DNA of 11,947 bases from JBBTVP01 sp038063175 (lineage in GTDB: Bacteria; Patescibacteriota; Minisyncoccia; UBA6257; 1-14-0-10-40-38). The notes beneath the pieces were generated by a model. The model saw only the letters and a list, made by a program, of their open reading frames with translations, was not told the origin of the DNA and did no database searches. This document shows positions 6,883 to 11,940 of the stretch, in pieces. The position numbers and the translations under genes are program-made. The stretch covers positions 1-11,947 of the forward strand of contig JBBTVP010000013.1 in NCBI GenBank assembly GCA_038063175.1, written 5' to 3'. Positions within the stretch are counted from its first letter, which is position 1, and each line of letters opens with the position of its first letter.

Positions 6883-8151
6883 TTAACAATGACTTCCCGC
6901 GACGTAGCCGGTTGTCCAGCAGAGCTGGAGACTGTAACCACCCGAGGGCCTATCAATATTTAATACGTCGCCGACAAGATAGAGTTGGGGGATAAGCCGC
7001 GACTGCATCGTTTTAAAATTCACTTCGTTTAAAACCACACCACCAGAAGAAACTATTGCCTTATCTTTCCCGAGTAATCCCTTAACGTTTAAAGGAATAG
7101 CCTTCAATAGGGAAACGAGCGCTTTTCGTTCATTGGTTCGCACGCTATGGCTTGGAGTTTCGCTGTTTATATTTACAAGTGAAAGGATTGGGTCGACGAG
7201 CGCAGGGGCAATGAAAGCAGGAAGAATATTTTTAATTTTTTTATTGCTTTGTTCGACTAAGATCGCTTGGAGCTTTTCGCGGAGCGCGCCGCTGTCGAGA
7301 GCAGGGAATAAGTCGAGCATAATGACAACTTCTGTTTTTTGAGGCGAGCTCATGTATTCAGATCCTTCACCGCTGTGGAGAAGTTCTCCTACATCCCGAC
7401 TCATATTTAAAACAGTTGGGCCACTAATGCCAACGTGGGTAAAAAGTAATTTACCTTTATATACTTTTTGCTTCGCGCCATTTTTGAACGTAGTGAATTT
7501 GATATCTCGCAGCGTGACCCCGGCCAATTTTCTCGACCATAAGTCTTTTAGAGTGATGGGTACGAGCGACACATCGTTCGGAACGACAGCGTGACCAAGT
7601 TTTTTGAGCCACTGGAATCCTTCTCCGGTGGAGCCGGTTTCCGGGCGAGATGTTCCGCCGGTTGCAACAATGCACGAATGCGCGCGTACAGTTGATTTAT
7701 CGAGAAGGGTAACTATTATCTCTCCGCTAGGCGTATGGAAGGAAATACTTTTCACTTCGGCCTTGGTTTGTATCCGCACACCGCCTTGTTTCATATAATC
7801 AGTGAGCACGTTCCATACGGATTGTGCGCTGTTTGAAACAGGAAATATTCTTCCTTCCGCCTCTTCTTTTGTTTCCATTCCTCGATCGTGGAAAAATTTG
7901 AGCGTTTCAGCGACGCCGAATTGCGTGAATGCAGAAAAAAGGAACTTATCACTCTTCTTGTATTTCCCGAGCATCGTTCGAACTTCTGGTTTGTTGTTCG
8001 TAACATTGCATCTTCCACCTCCCGTAATCAAAAGTTTTTTTCCTAGTGTAGGATTTTTTTCAAGCAACAATACGCGCTTGCCACGCTCGGCAGCGCGACC
8101 GGCAGCCATCATTCCGGCTGGCCCGCCGCCAATTACGATTGCATCATACAT
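6883..8151 (-). CDS. HI0933/YhiN-family FAD-dependent oxidoreductase
   Basis: This 422-residue flavoprotein belongs to the HI0933 (BaiN/YhiN-like) family. The N-terminal dinucleotide-binding site reads AIVIGGGPAGMMAAGRAAERG (from residue 4) and is followed by the family marker LGKKLLITGGGRCNVTN (36-52). A mid-protein ATGGTSRPETGSTGEGF segment and a C-terminal YLVGDVLNIDRPSGGYSLQLCWTTGYVAG, which closes the FAD site, are typical. Length is normal and all parts are present. Members are predicted NAD(P)H- or quinone-linked oxidoreductases; most have no assigned substrate, and nothing here identifies one. It is the first gene of the minus-strand group ending in obg. The ATG at 8151 gives the expected start for the GxGxxG site; no Shine-Dalgarno precedes it, and a GC-rich palindrome lies in the upstream region. 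Confidence 0.92.
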   Translation of the reverse strand: MYDAIVIGGGPAGMMAAGRAAERGKRVLLLEKNPTLGKKLLITGGGRCNVTNNKPEVRTMLGKYKKSDKFLFSAFTQFGVAETLKFFHDRGMETKEEAEGRIFPVSNSAQSVWNVLTDYMKQGGVRIQTKAEVKSISFHTPSGEIIVTLLDKSTVRAHSCIVATGGTSRPETGSTGEGFQWLKKLGHAVVPNDVSLVPITLKDLWSRKLAGVTLRDIKFTTFKNGAKQKVYKGKLLFTHVGISGPTVLNMSRDVGELLHSGEGSEYMSSPQKTEVVIMLDLFPALDSGALREKLQAILVEQSNKKIKNILPAFIAPALVDPILSLVNINSETPSHSVRTNERKALVSLLKAIPLNVKGLLGKDKAIVSSGGVVLNEVNFKTMQSRLIPQLYLVGDVLNIDRPSGGYSLQLCWTTGYVAGSHC

Positions 8152-8163
8152 ACGATTTGAATT

Positions 8164-8184
8164 GGCGAGCCTCGCCTAGCGAGG
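8164..8184. repeat. Two overlapping GC-rich palindromes upstream of the flavoprotein gene
   Basis: GGCGAG-C-CTCGCC (8164-8176) and CCTCGC-CTA-GCGAGG (8170-8184) share the CCTCGCC segment, so two mutually exclusive hairpins are possible. The element lies 13-33 bp before the ATG at 8151 on the minus strand, in the leader or promoter region. It has the look of a dispersed palindromic repeat; no second copy occurs in this window. No T-tract follows in either direction, so it is not a terminator. Confidence 0.55.
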
Positions 8185-8289
8185 GCGGGCCACCAACGAC
8201 TACCACATCCCACGCTCCTTTTAGCATACAGGGATTCTAGGGCTTTTAGTGAGATCAGAATAGGGGAGTAGGCGATCTAGTCCACGGAT

Positions 8290-8318
8290 TTGACAAAGGA
8301 CTCAATACGCAGTATGAC
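8290..8318 (+). promoter_or_regulatory. Promoter of the zinc-motif protein gene
   Basis: A consensus -35 TTGACA (8290-8295), a 17-bp spacer and TATGAC (8313-8318) form one of the best sigma70-type promoters in the window. The predicted transcript starts near 8325 and leaves a leader of about 28 nt that carries the strong Shine-Dalgarno. The rest of 8185-8289 shows no feature I can support. Confidence 0.7.
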
Positions 8319-8338
8319 TATGACAGTTCCCTAACAAG

Positions 8339-8349
8339 AAAGGAGGTGA
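8339..8349 (+). promoter_or_regulatory. Near-perfect Shine-Dalgarno sequence
   Basis: AAAGGAGGTGA is complementary over its last ten bases to the canonical anti-Shine-Dalgarno end of 16S rRNA and stands 3 nt before the ATG at 8353 (6 nt from the GGAGG core). Almost every other gene here has a weak site or none, so this gene is set apart as strongly translated. Confidence 0.85.
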
Positions 8350-8352
8350 ACA

Positions 8353-8643
8353 ATGACGCGAAACCCCGTACAAACAACGTGTTCAACGTGCGGTGGAAAA
8401 GGGAAAGTTCCAGATTATCAGACCCAAGGCGAGTACGAGAATCAAACCGAGGAATTCTCGTGCAGCCAGTGCAAGGGCGCGGGCTGGGTTAACAAGTGGA
8501 GCGGTGGAATAAAAACTTGCCATTCCTGCAACGGAGCCGGAAAGGAAAAACGTCAGAAGATGACCATCTTCGGTAGTCCGAAGGAAACAAATTGCTATTC
8601 CTGCGGAGGACGAGGATTTCATGTGAAATGGGAGGAATCGTAA
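8353..8643 (+). CDS. Small protein with four DnaJ-type CxxCxGxG zinc motifs, no J domain
   Basis: The 96-residue protein is a free-standing DnaJ-like cysteine-rich domain. Four motifs are seen: CSTCGGKG (10-17), CSQCKGAG (37-44), CHSCNGAG (56-63) and CYSCGGRG (81-88). In DnaJ (Hsp40), motifs 1+4 and 2+3 each hold one zinc, and the domain takes part in substrate binding and thiol-disulfide chemistry. Here there is neither an HPD-containing J domain nor C-terminal substrate-binding domains, so it cannot drive DnaK by itself. Spacing between motifs (19, 11 and 17 residues) is comparable to DnaJ. It has no signal peptide or membrane segment. It is a self-contained unit with a consensus promoter, strong Shine-Dalgarno and strong terminator, suggesting abundant expression. 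The function is unknown; a zinc-binding chaperone accessory or redox protein would be guesses. After its TAA the same frame continues with a further CGSC pair. Confidence 0.85.
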   Translation: MTRNPVQTTCSTCGGKGKVPDYQTQGEYENQTEEFSCSQCKGAGWVNKWSGGIKTCHSCNGAGKEKRQKMTIFGSPKETNCYSCGGRGFHVKWEES

Positions 8644-8718
8644 AAACTACTCCCATTGCAAGGCGATGCTGACCAGGGTAGCTATTGCGGTTCCTGCGGC
8701 CACGCGACCAGATCGTTA

Positions 8719-8750
8719 CCCGCTACGTCATTCGACGTGGTGGGTTTTTT
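8719..8750 (+). terminator. Rho-independent terminator of the zinc-motif gene
   Basis: An 11-bp stem (CCCGCTACGTC pairing with GACGTGGTGGG, including two G-T pairs) closes a 4-nt ATTC loop and is followed by six T residues. It lies 75 bp after the stop codon. The opposite strand has no T-tract, so it does not serve the convergent DUF4349 gene. Confidence 0.85.
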
Positions 8751-8781
8751 ATTGAAGCAAATTACTTATCTCCTAAGAATT

Positions 8782-9786
8782 CTAAGCAGCGAAGCGACGA
8801 TCCCGGCGATACGAAAGGAAAGCGAGTGCGGCGAAGATGACGGGAATCCAGTAGCCCGGCAGGTAGAGCCGCGCCATATCCCAGATGCTAATCCACTGGA
8901 TGGAAACGGTTCCCGTTACGGTCGCAACGTTATCGATGAGCGTCTGGTCCTGCGTTTTTAACGTTTTCTGCCAGTCCATGGCATACTTAATGTTCGCATC
9001 CGCATTGTTCAGTTGAGTCACGTACAACGCGTTTTCATCCGCAAGCTGCTGCTTGAATGATGCCAACTCATCGGTTACGGACTGTATCTGGATTAACAGT
9101 TGGGGCGTCGAAGGCAGCGCACGAAGCGTTGCGAGCTGCTGGTTATTCGTGTCAATCTTCGCCTGGAGCGATTGCACGGTGCTTGCGTGAGTACTCACGA
9201 TCTTTTGGCGAGCCGCTTTGAAGTTGAGAAGGTTGGTATCAGCCTGCTCCTGCTGCTCTTCGATGCTCACTTTCTGCGGCAAGAGGTTTTGGGATGAAAC
9301 GCTCACGGTAAGGAAGCGGTTGCCAACGAAACTTTCGATTTCTCCGCGGAACGCATCGTACTTGCTTTGAGGGATAGAGAAACTCACGGAGCCGTACTCG
9401 GGAGAACTCGATTCCTGGTCGATGCGACCGCTGTATCCGCGGACCGTCGTCACGACGCGGCGGGTGAGACCCTGCACGTCGCGAGTGCGCATGGATGCGC
9501 TGTAGTATATTTTCAAAAATTCACGGATATCAGTTACGGGAACTTCCGGATTTGGATACGGGTAAGGATAGTACAAGTCCGAGCCTTTCATATCTCGGTA
9601 CATAGGAGACACTGCTCCCGAGCCGGTCGAGTATTCCACGCCGCCTATCCCCATTGGTGTCACGTACGGTCTGCCGGGGCGGGAAATGGCGATGAACGTA
9701 ATTACGGCAAGCGCAGCGAGGACCGCGGTCAACCACGAGATGTTCCACGGCAGGAAGTTTCTCGAGGATGGTTGGTTATTGTTCAT
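8782..9786 (-). CDS. DUF4349 domain membrane protein
   Basis: This 334-residue protein has an N-terminal membrane segment (about 15-33, ISWLTAVLAALAVITFIAI), an outward-facing region and a C-terminal membrane segment (about 308-325, GYWIPVIFAALAFLSY) followed by a short positive tail, RRDRR. The central part fits DUF4349: a YYSASMRTRDVQGLTRRV region near 93 and a fold reading GYSGRIDQESSSPEYGSVSFSIP with NRFLTVSVSSQNL. A long Gln-rich coiled coil follows (about 175-270, EEQQEQADTNLLNFKAA onward). A Tyr/Pro-rich stretch, YYPYPYPNPEVP, joins the anchor to the domain. DUF4349 proteins are envelope proteins of unknown role. There is no Shine-Dalgarno; a TGCTAGCAT extended -10-like sequence lies about 9 bp before the ATG, and the direct repeat about 80 bp upstream contains another candidate. 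It is convergent with the zinc-motif gene. Confidence 0.82.
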   Translation of the reverse strand: MNNNQPSSRNFLPWNISWLTAVLAALAVITFIAISRPGRPYVTPMGIGGVEYSTGSGAVSPMYRDMKGSDLYYPYPYPNPEVPVTDIREFLKIYYSASMRTRDVQGLTRRVVTTVRGYSGRIDQESSSPEYGSVSFSIPQSKYDAFRGEIESFVGNRFLTVSVSSQNLLPQKVSIEEQQEQADTNLLNFKAARQKIVSTHASTVQSLQAKIDTNNQQLATLRALPSTPQLLIQIQSVTDELASFKQQLADENALYVTQLNNADANIKYAMDWQKTLKTQDQTLIDNVATVTGTVSIQWISIWDMARLYLPGYWIPVIFAALAFLSYRRDRRFAA

Positions 9787-9865
9787 GTAGTTATGCTAGC
9801 ACATTCGCCTTGCTAAATAACGTGCGAGAAGGGGAGTTGTGACAGGGGGGAAAATGCGCGTCGAA

Positions 9866-9899
9866 TAGTTTTATTGTATCATCCCGACGCGTCTCGAGC
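9866..9899 (+). repeat. Left 34-bp direct repeat (possible attachment site or dispersed element)
   Basis: This sequence recurs at 11708-11741 with 32 of 34 positions identical; the two differences are at positions 3 (G/A) and 14 (T/C). It contains the palindrome GACGCGTC directly followed by CTCGAG. On the minus strand it also reads TGATACAAT, an extended -10 pointing at the DUF4349 gene. A CGCGTCG at 9857-9863 is the inverse of CGACGCG at 9885-9891, making a possible 7-bp stem around the AT-rich part. The pair brackets the three-gene operon. Confidence 0.8.
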
Positions 9900-9927
9900 T
9901 CACTAGAAAATTAAGGGACCTCCATCA

Positions 9928-9943
9928 CCTATGAAATCATAGG
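9928..9943. promoter_or_regulatory. Perfect inverted repeat, operator-like
   Basis: CCTATGA-AA-TCATAGG has perfect 7-bp arms around a 2-bp centre. That spacing suits a dimeric DNA-binding protein better than an RNA hairpin. It lies upstream of the operon that encodes three winged-helix-like proteins, so autoregulation is possible, but no binding evidence exists. Confidence 0.45.
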
Positions 9944-9981
9944 AAAAAGCAAGTTGAATTTCCAAATTACTTGCTTTTTTT
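9944..9981. terminator. Strong AT-rich hairpin with T-tract, probably a bidirectional terminator
   Basis: AAAAAGCAAGT (9944-9954) pairs perfectly with ACTTGCTTTTT across a 14-nt loop that can itself pair (AATT/AATT). Seven T residues end the plus-strand reading, and five T's end the minus-strand reading. It would insulate the operon from transcription coming from the left. Its right arm also supplies the proposed -35 of the operon promoter. Confidence 0.65.
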
Positions 9982-10000
9982 AACTATACTAGTGTATGCT
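9971..10000 (+). promoter_or_regulatory. Candidate promoter of the winged-helix/PLD operon
   Basis: TTGCTT (9971-9976), an 18-bp spacer and TATGCT (9995-10000) form one candidate; TATACT (9985-9990) is an alternative -10 without a good -35. ATAC-TAGT-GTAT at 9986-9997 is a small inverted repeat over these -10 boxes. TATAAAAT at 10046-10053, only 3 bp from the ATG, is probably AT-rich leader sequence rather than a -10. Confidence 0.4.
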
Positions 10001-10056
10001 TAAGTAGTAGGCAATTAAAAACAAAGTTTCGAAAGATTAAATACTTATAAAATACT

Positions 10057-10443
10057 ATGACTGACAGAAAGCATACTATTGACGACCTGTTTTCCGATAG
10101 TGGCCCTTTTGACGAGGCCGAAGTCGTAAAAGCAATCCAGCCATTCGTTACAATCCAAAAGGCCACAAACGATATTTTCTTCAAAAGTTCGACACAAAAA
10201 ACCGAACAACGCATCCTAACTTACGGATTAGCTAAAAAGCTTCTTAATATGAAAGGACTTGTCGAAACCGATAAAATAACCGCTGTAGAGGTTCATAACA
10301 AAACCGGTATAAAAAAGGGGACGATTGATCCGACCTTCAAGAAGTTGAAGGAAGATGGTTATTTGGTCGGTAAGAGTGAATATGAAATACCAGTTTCGAA
10401 AATTTCTGACGTTATTAGTGTAATTGGTAAAACCAAAAACTAA
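10057..10443 (+). CDS. Small winged-helix-like protein, first gene of the accessory operon
   Basis: I do not recognise a named family. The 128-residue soluble protein has an acidic N-terminus, a middle helical part (VVKAIQPFVTI, then EQRILTYGLAKKLLNMKGLV, about 24-68) and a C-terminal part that reads as a winged helix-turn-helix. In that part ITAVEVHNKTGIKKGTI (about 75-91) gives helices 2 and 3, TFKKLKEDGYLV follows (93-104), and KSEYEIPVSKI is the wing (106-116). The layout resembles small DNA-binding proteins whose C-terminus decides between regulator and adaptor roles. There is no catalytic motif. The ATG at 10057 has no Shine-Dalgarno. The second gene follows after 8 bp. Base composition is clearly more AT-rich than the genes to the left, which suggests transfer. 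Its function is unknown; a transcriptional regulator of the operon is one guess, a DNA-recognition subunit another. Confidence 0.75.
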   Translation: MTDRKHTIDDLFSDSGPFDEAEVVKAIQPFVTIQKATNDIFFKSSTQKTEQRILTYGLAKKLLNMKGLVETDKITAVEVHNKTGIKKGTIDPTFKKLKEDGYLVGKSEYEIPVSKISDVISVIGKTKN

Positions 10444-10451
10444 TTAAAATT

Positions 10452-10883
10452 ATGGAAGACATTCAACAACTAAACGAAAAAGTTTCATCTTTGGAAAAGC
10501 GACTTTCTGTCCTAGAAGCTAAGTTAGGTAATAGCTCTAGCGAGTCTAGTGTGACAAACAATAAAAAGCTGTCCATTAAAGAATTCATAATTTCTAAAGG
10601 ACCTTCCGGCAATGTTGAAAAGACACTCGCCATAGCTTGCTACTTCGAGAAGTATGAGGGGTTCGGCTCTATTAATATTGAAGACTTAGCCCGTGGGTTT
10701 CAGCTCGCCAAAGAAGCTATTCCAACGAACATTAACGACAAAGTGAACATGAACATTAAAAAAGGGCATATGGCTGAAGTCAAAGAGAAGAAGGACAACA
10801 AGAAGGCTTGGATTGTGACGAACTCAGGCGAGAAGTTCTTAGACAACGGCTTCAAGGAGATAAAGAAGGAGACGACATGGTGA
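10452..10883 (+). CDS. Coiled-coil plus winged-helix-like small protein, second gene of the accessory operon
   Basis: This 143-residue protein begins with a leucine-rich heptad region (about 3-27, LNEKVSSLEKRLSVLEAKL), which would make a parallel coiled coil and hence a dimer. A Ser/Asn linker follows (28-37). The conserved-looking C-terminal domain starts LSIKEFIISKGPSGNVEKTLAIACYFEKYEGF (40-72) and ends VNMNIKKGHMAEVKEKKDNKKAWIVTNSGEKFL (about 98-131). The pattern of helix, NDKVNMNIKKG, beta pair and TNSGEKF is what a winged helix with a C-terminal 'last strand' looks like; I recall similar small proteins from archaea and uncultured bacteria but cannot name the family. It overlaps the next gene by 7 bp (ATG within its stop region) and lies 8 bp after the previous gene, so the three are one operon. 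There is no catalytic motif and no membrane segment. Confidence 0.78.
   Translation: MEDIQQLNEKVSSLEKRLSVLEAKLGNSSSESSVTNNKKLSIKEFIISKGPSGNVEKTLAIACYFEKYEGFGSINIEDLARGFQLAKEAIPTNINDKVNMNIKKGHMAEVKEKKDNKKAWIVTNSGEKFLDNGFKEIKKETTW
10866..10871 (+). promoter_or_regulatory. Shine-Dalgarno that sets the start of the PLD-domain gene
   Basis: AAGGAG lies 5 nt before the ATG at 10877. The frame is open farther upstream (to an ATG at 10808), but those 23 codons lie inside the previous gene and are not preceded by such a site, so the short form is preferred. Confidence 0.7.
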
Positions 10884-11587
10884 AAATATCCAACTCCATC
10901 GACGTTCATAAACTAGACGACCTCCAACTGAAAGGACTTTGGGTTCTTGATAAACTAGCCGATTCGAAAGACAGGCTATCGGCGGTAGAGATCGCCGATT
11001 ATCTGATTGAAAATTCCAACATAAGTGTCTCGCGGCAGGCCATCACTTATGCCCTAGAAAAGGAGGCAGGGATTGTTCATAAAAATAAAAGCGGCTATAA
11101 GTTGATGGAAACAGGGCGGAGAAAGTTAGCCGCGGGAAACTCCAATAGCGTTATTGTCATTGAATCTGGTAAGCCATTTTCGGCGAAGAACGTTGTAGTA
11201 AAAGATATTTTTAATAACCTCAAAAGTCCTATATTTATTTCTAATCCTTATTTAGATATAAACACTCTCGACCTTCTTTTCAAAAACCTTGATAAGAAAA
11301 AACAAACCAAAATTCTCACCCACGCGGTTGCAGATAGACCTTCTGGGATATTTTCACGGCACTTGGGCGAACTTCGGCAAGAAGGATTCCAAATAGAAGT
11401 TGGAGTGTATTCAAACTCAGACTTGCATGACCGTTATATCATGGACGATGATTTTTTTTGGCTTTCGGGCAATAGTCTCAATTATATCGGCAATAAAGAA
11501 AGTTTTATTGTCCGGCTCGGTGAAGATATAAGGCAAAGTATGTTATCCACTTTTAATAATAGATGGAAAATAGCTACTAAAATTTAG
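10877..11587 (+). CDS. Winged-helix protein fused to a PLD-like phosphodiesterase domain, third gene of the accessory operon
   Basis: The 236-residue protein has two parts. Residues 15-85 read as a winged helix (LKGLWVLDKLADS, LSAVEIADYLIENSNISVSRQAITYALEK, then the wing and TGRRKLAAG). Residues 95-232 resemble a phospholipase D-superfamily domain: IFISNPYLDINTLDLL (109-124), a central strand KILTHAV (135-141), then LHDRYIMDDDFFWLSGNSLNYIGNK (183-207). This holds one HxRx4D motif (His184, Arg186, Asp191) in place of HxKx4D, with the GxSxN-type segment GNSLN (198-202). Single-motif PLD proteins such as Nuc-type nucleases act as dimers, so DNA or RNA cleavage is a reasonable hypothesis; Arg for Lys makes activity uncertain, although R is common in some PLD-like branches. 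As the only domain with catalytic marks in the operon, it is the likely effector, with DNA recognition by its own and the partners' winged helices. There is no signal peptide. Confidence 0.8.
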   Translation: MVKISNSIDVHKLDDLQLKGLWVLDKLADSKDRLSAVEIADYLIENSNISVSRQAITYALEKEAGIVHKNKSGYKLMETGRRKLAAGNSNSVIVIESGKPFSAKNVVVKDIFNNLKSPIFISNPYLDINTLDLLFKNLDKKKQTKILTHAVADRPSGIFSRHLGELRQEGFQIEVGVYSNSDLHDRYIMDDDFFWLSGNSLNYIGNKESFIVRLGEDIRQSMLSTFNNRWKIATKI

Positions 11588-11611
11588 TTTTTCCCAAACG
11601 ACCGCTTTGAA

Positions 11612-11637
11612 TTATCGACGCGTCTCGAGCGCGATAA
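11612..11637 (+). repeat. Hairpin containing the third copy of the repeat core
   Basis: TTATCG pairs with CGATAA, then CGC with GCG after a one-base bulge, closing a 7-nt loop. The 17-bp CGACGCGTCTCGAGCGC at 11616-11632 is identical to 11727-11743, and its first 15 bases also to 9885-9899. It lies 25 bp after the operon stop but lacks a T-tract, so it is not a standard terminator. Confidence 0.65.
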
Positions 11638-11707
11638 CCTCTCTCGAGTTGGCTGGCCTCCTCGAGCTAGAACCGTGGGGGATCAAGCCTGGTAAGGCGA
11701 ATTTAAG

Positions 11708-11741
11708 TAATTTTATTGTACCATCCCGACGCGTCTCGAGC
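11708..11741 (+). repeat. Right 34-bp direct repeat
   Basis: This is the partner of the repeat at 9866-9899 in the same orientation, 1842 bp away, 32 of 34 identical. On the minus strand it reads TGGTACAAT, again an extended -10-like sequence. Between the operon and this copy, CTCGAG occurs at 11624, 11643, 11661 and 11735, an unusual density for a 6-bp palindrome. Confidence 0.8.
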
Positions 11742-11758
11742 GCATTAAAAAGTGACAA

Positions 11759-11793
11759 AAGTGACACAGGAATGGCATTCGCAGGTGTCACTT
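11759..11793. repeat. 9-bp inverted repeat after the right direct repeat
   Basis: AAGTGACAC (11759-11767) and GTGTCACTT (11785-11793) are perfect inverse copies separated by 17 nt, and GTGACA also occurs as a direct repeat just before (11752). GAATG-G-CATTC lies in the loop. It could be a protein site or the end of a mobile unit; no T-tract follows. Confidence 0.55.
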
Positions 11794-11817
11794 ATTTATG
11801 ACGATATTCCTTAAAAG

Positions 11818-11832
11818 CCTTATAAAATAAGG
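11818..11832. promoter_or_regulatory. Inverted repeat just upstream of the right-edge promoter
   Basis: CCTTAT-AAA-ATAAGG has perfect 6-bp arms and ends 15 bp before the -35 at 11848. Size and place fit an operator or an upstream AT-rich element. Confidence 0.4.
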
Positions 11833-11847
11833 GGAAAAGACGGATTA

Positions 11848-11875
11848 TTGACTTTTTCTATAAATGCGCTATAGT
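11848..11875 (+). promoter_or_regulatory. Right-edge promoter
   Basis: TTGACT (11848-11853), a 16-bp spacer and TATAGT (11870-11875) make a good sigma70-type promoter. Transcription would start near 11882 and meet the terminator at 11916-11940. Confidence 0.65.
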
Positions 11876-11915
11876 ATAGACAGTCCATTTACCCCGCCGT
11901 CCCCCCTGAATTAGG

Positions 11916-11940
11916 ACACCCGCTCTGCGCGGTGTTTTTT
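11916..11940 (+). terminator. Right-edge Rho-independent terminator
   Basis: ACACCCGC pairs with GCGCGGTGT through eight base pairs with one bulged C and a 3-nt loop (TCT), followed by a T-tract interrupted once by G. With the promoter at 11848 it would define a transcript of about 60 nt: a small RNA, or the attenuator of a gene beyond the window. The stretch from 11588 to 11947 holds only this unit and the repeats listed; no gene is seen. Confidence 0.7.

Noticed and set aside
8656..8961. Plus-strand frame continuing past the zinc-motif gene.
   Set aside because: It begins at a TTG without a ribosome-binding site, crosses the terminator and then runs antisense to the DUF4349 gene.
9367..9816. 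Long plus-strand open frame of about 149 codons.
   Set aside because: It is antisense to the DUF4349 gene, whose protein has clear membrane segments and family pattern; the antisense product is His/Arg-rich with no recognisable domain.
11640..11700. Possible tRNA or tmRNA end as the integration target of the bracketed operon.
   Set aside because: I could not fold a T-arm, anticodon arm and acceptor stem on either strand; only short CTCGAG palindromes are present.
9866..11741. CRISPR array made of the repeats.
   Set aside because: There are only three irregularly spaced copies with coding sequence between them, and no cas gene.
11607..11801. A 64-codon plus-strand frame reading RVSSAITSLELAGLLE, reminiscent of the C-terminal winged helix of DprA, with RRVSSAL repeated later.
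   Set aside because: It has no start signal. The resemblance arises from the repeated CGACGCGTCTCGAGC core, which also gives RRVSS in the left copy. The frame runs through the hairpin and inverted repeat. I treat it as non-coding repeat DNA, though a remnant gene cannot be excluded.
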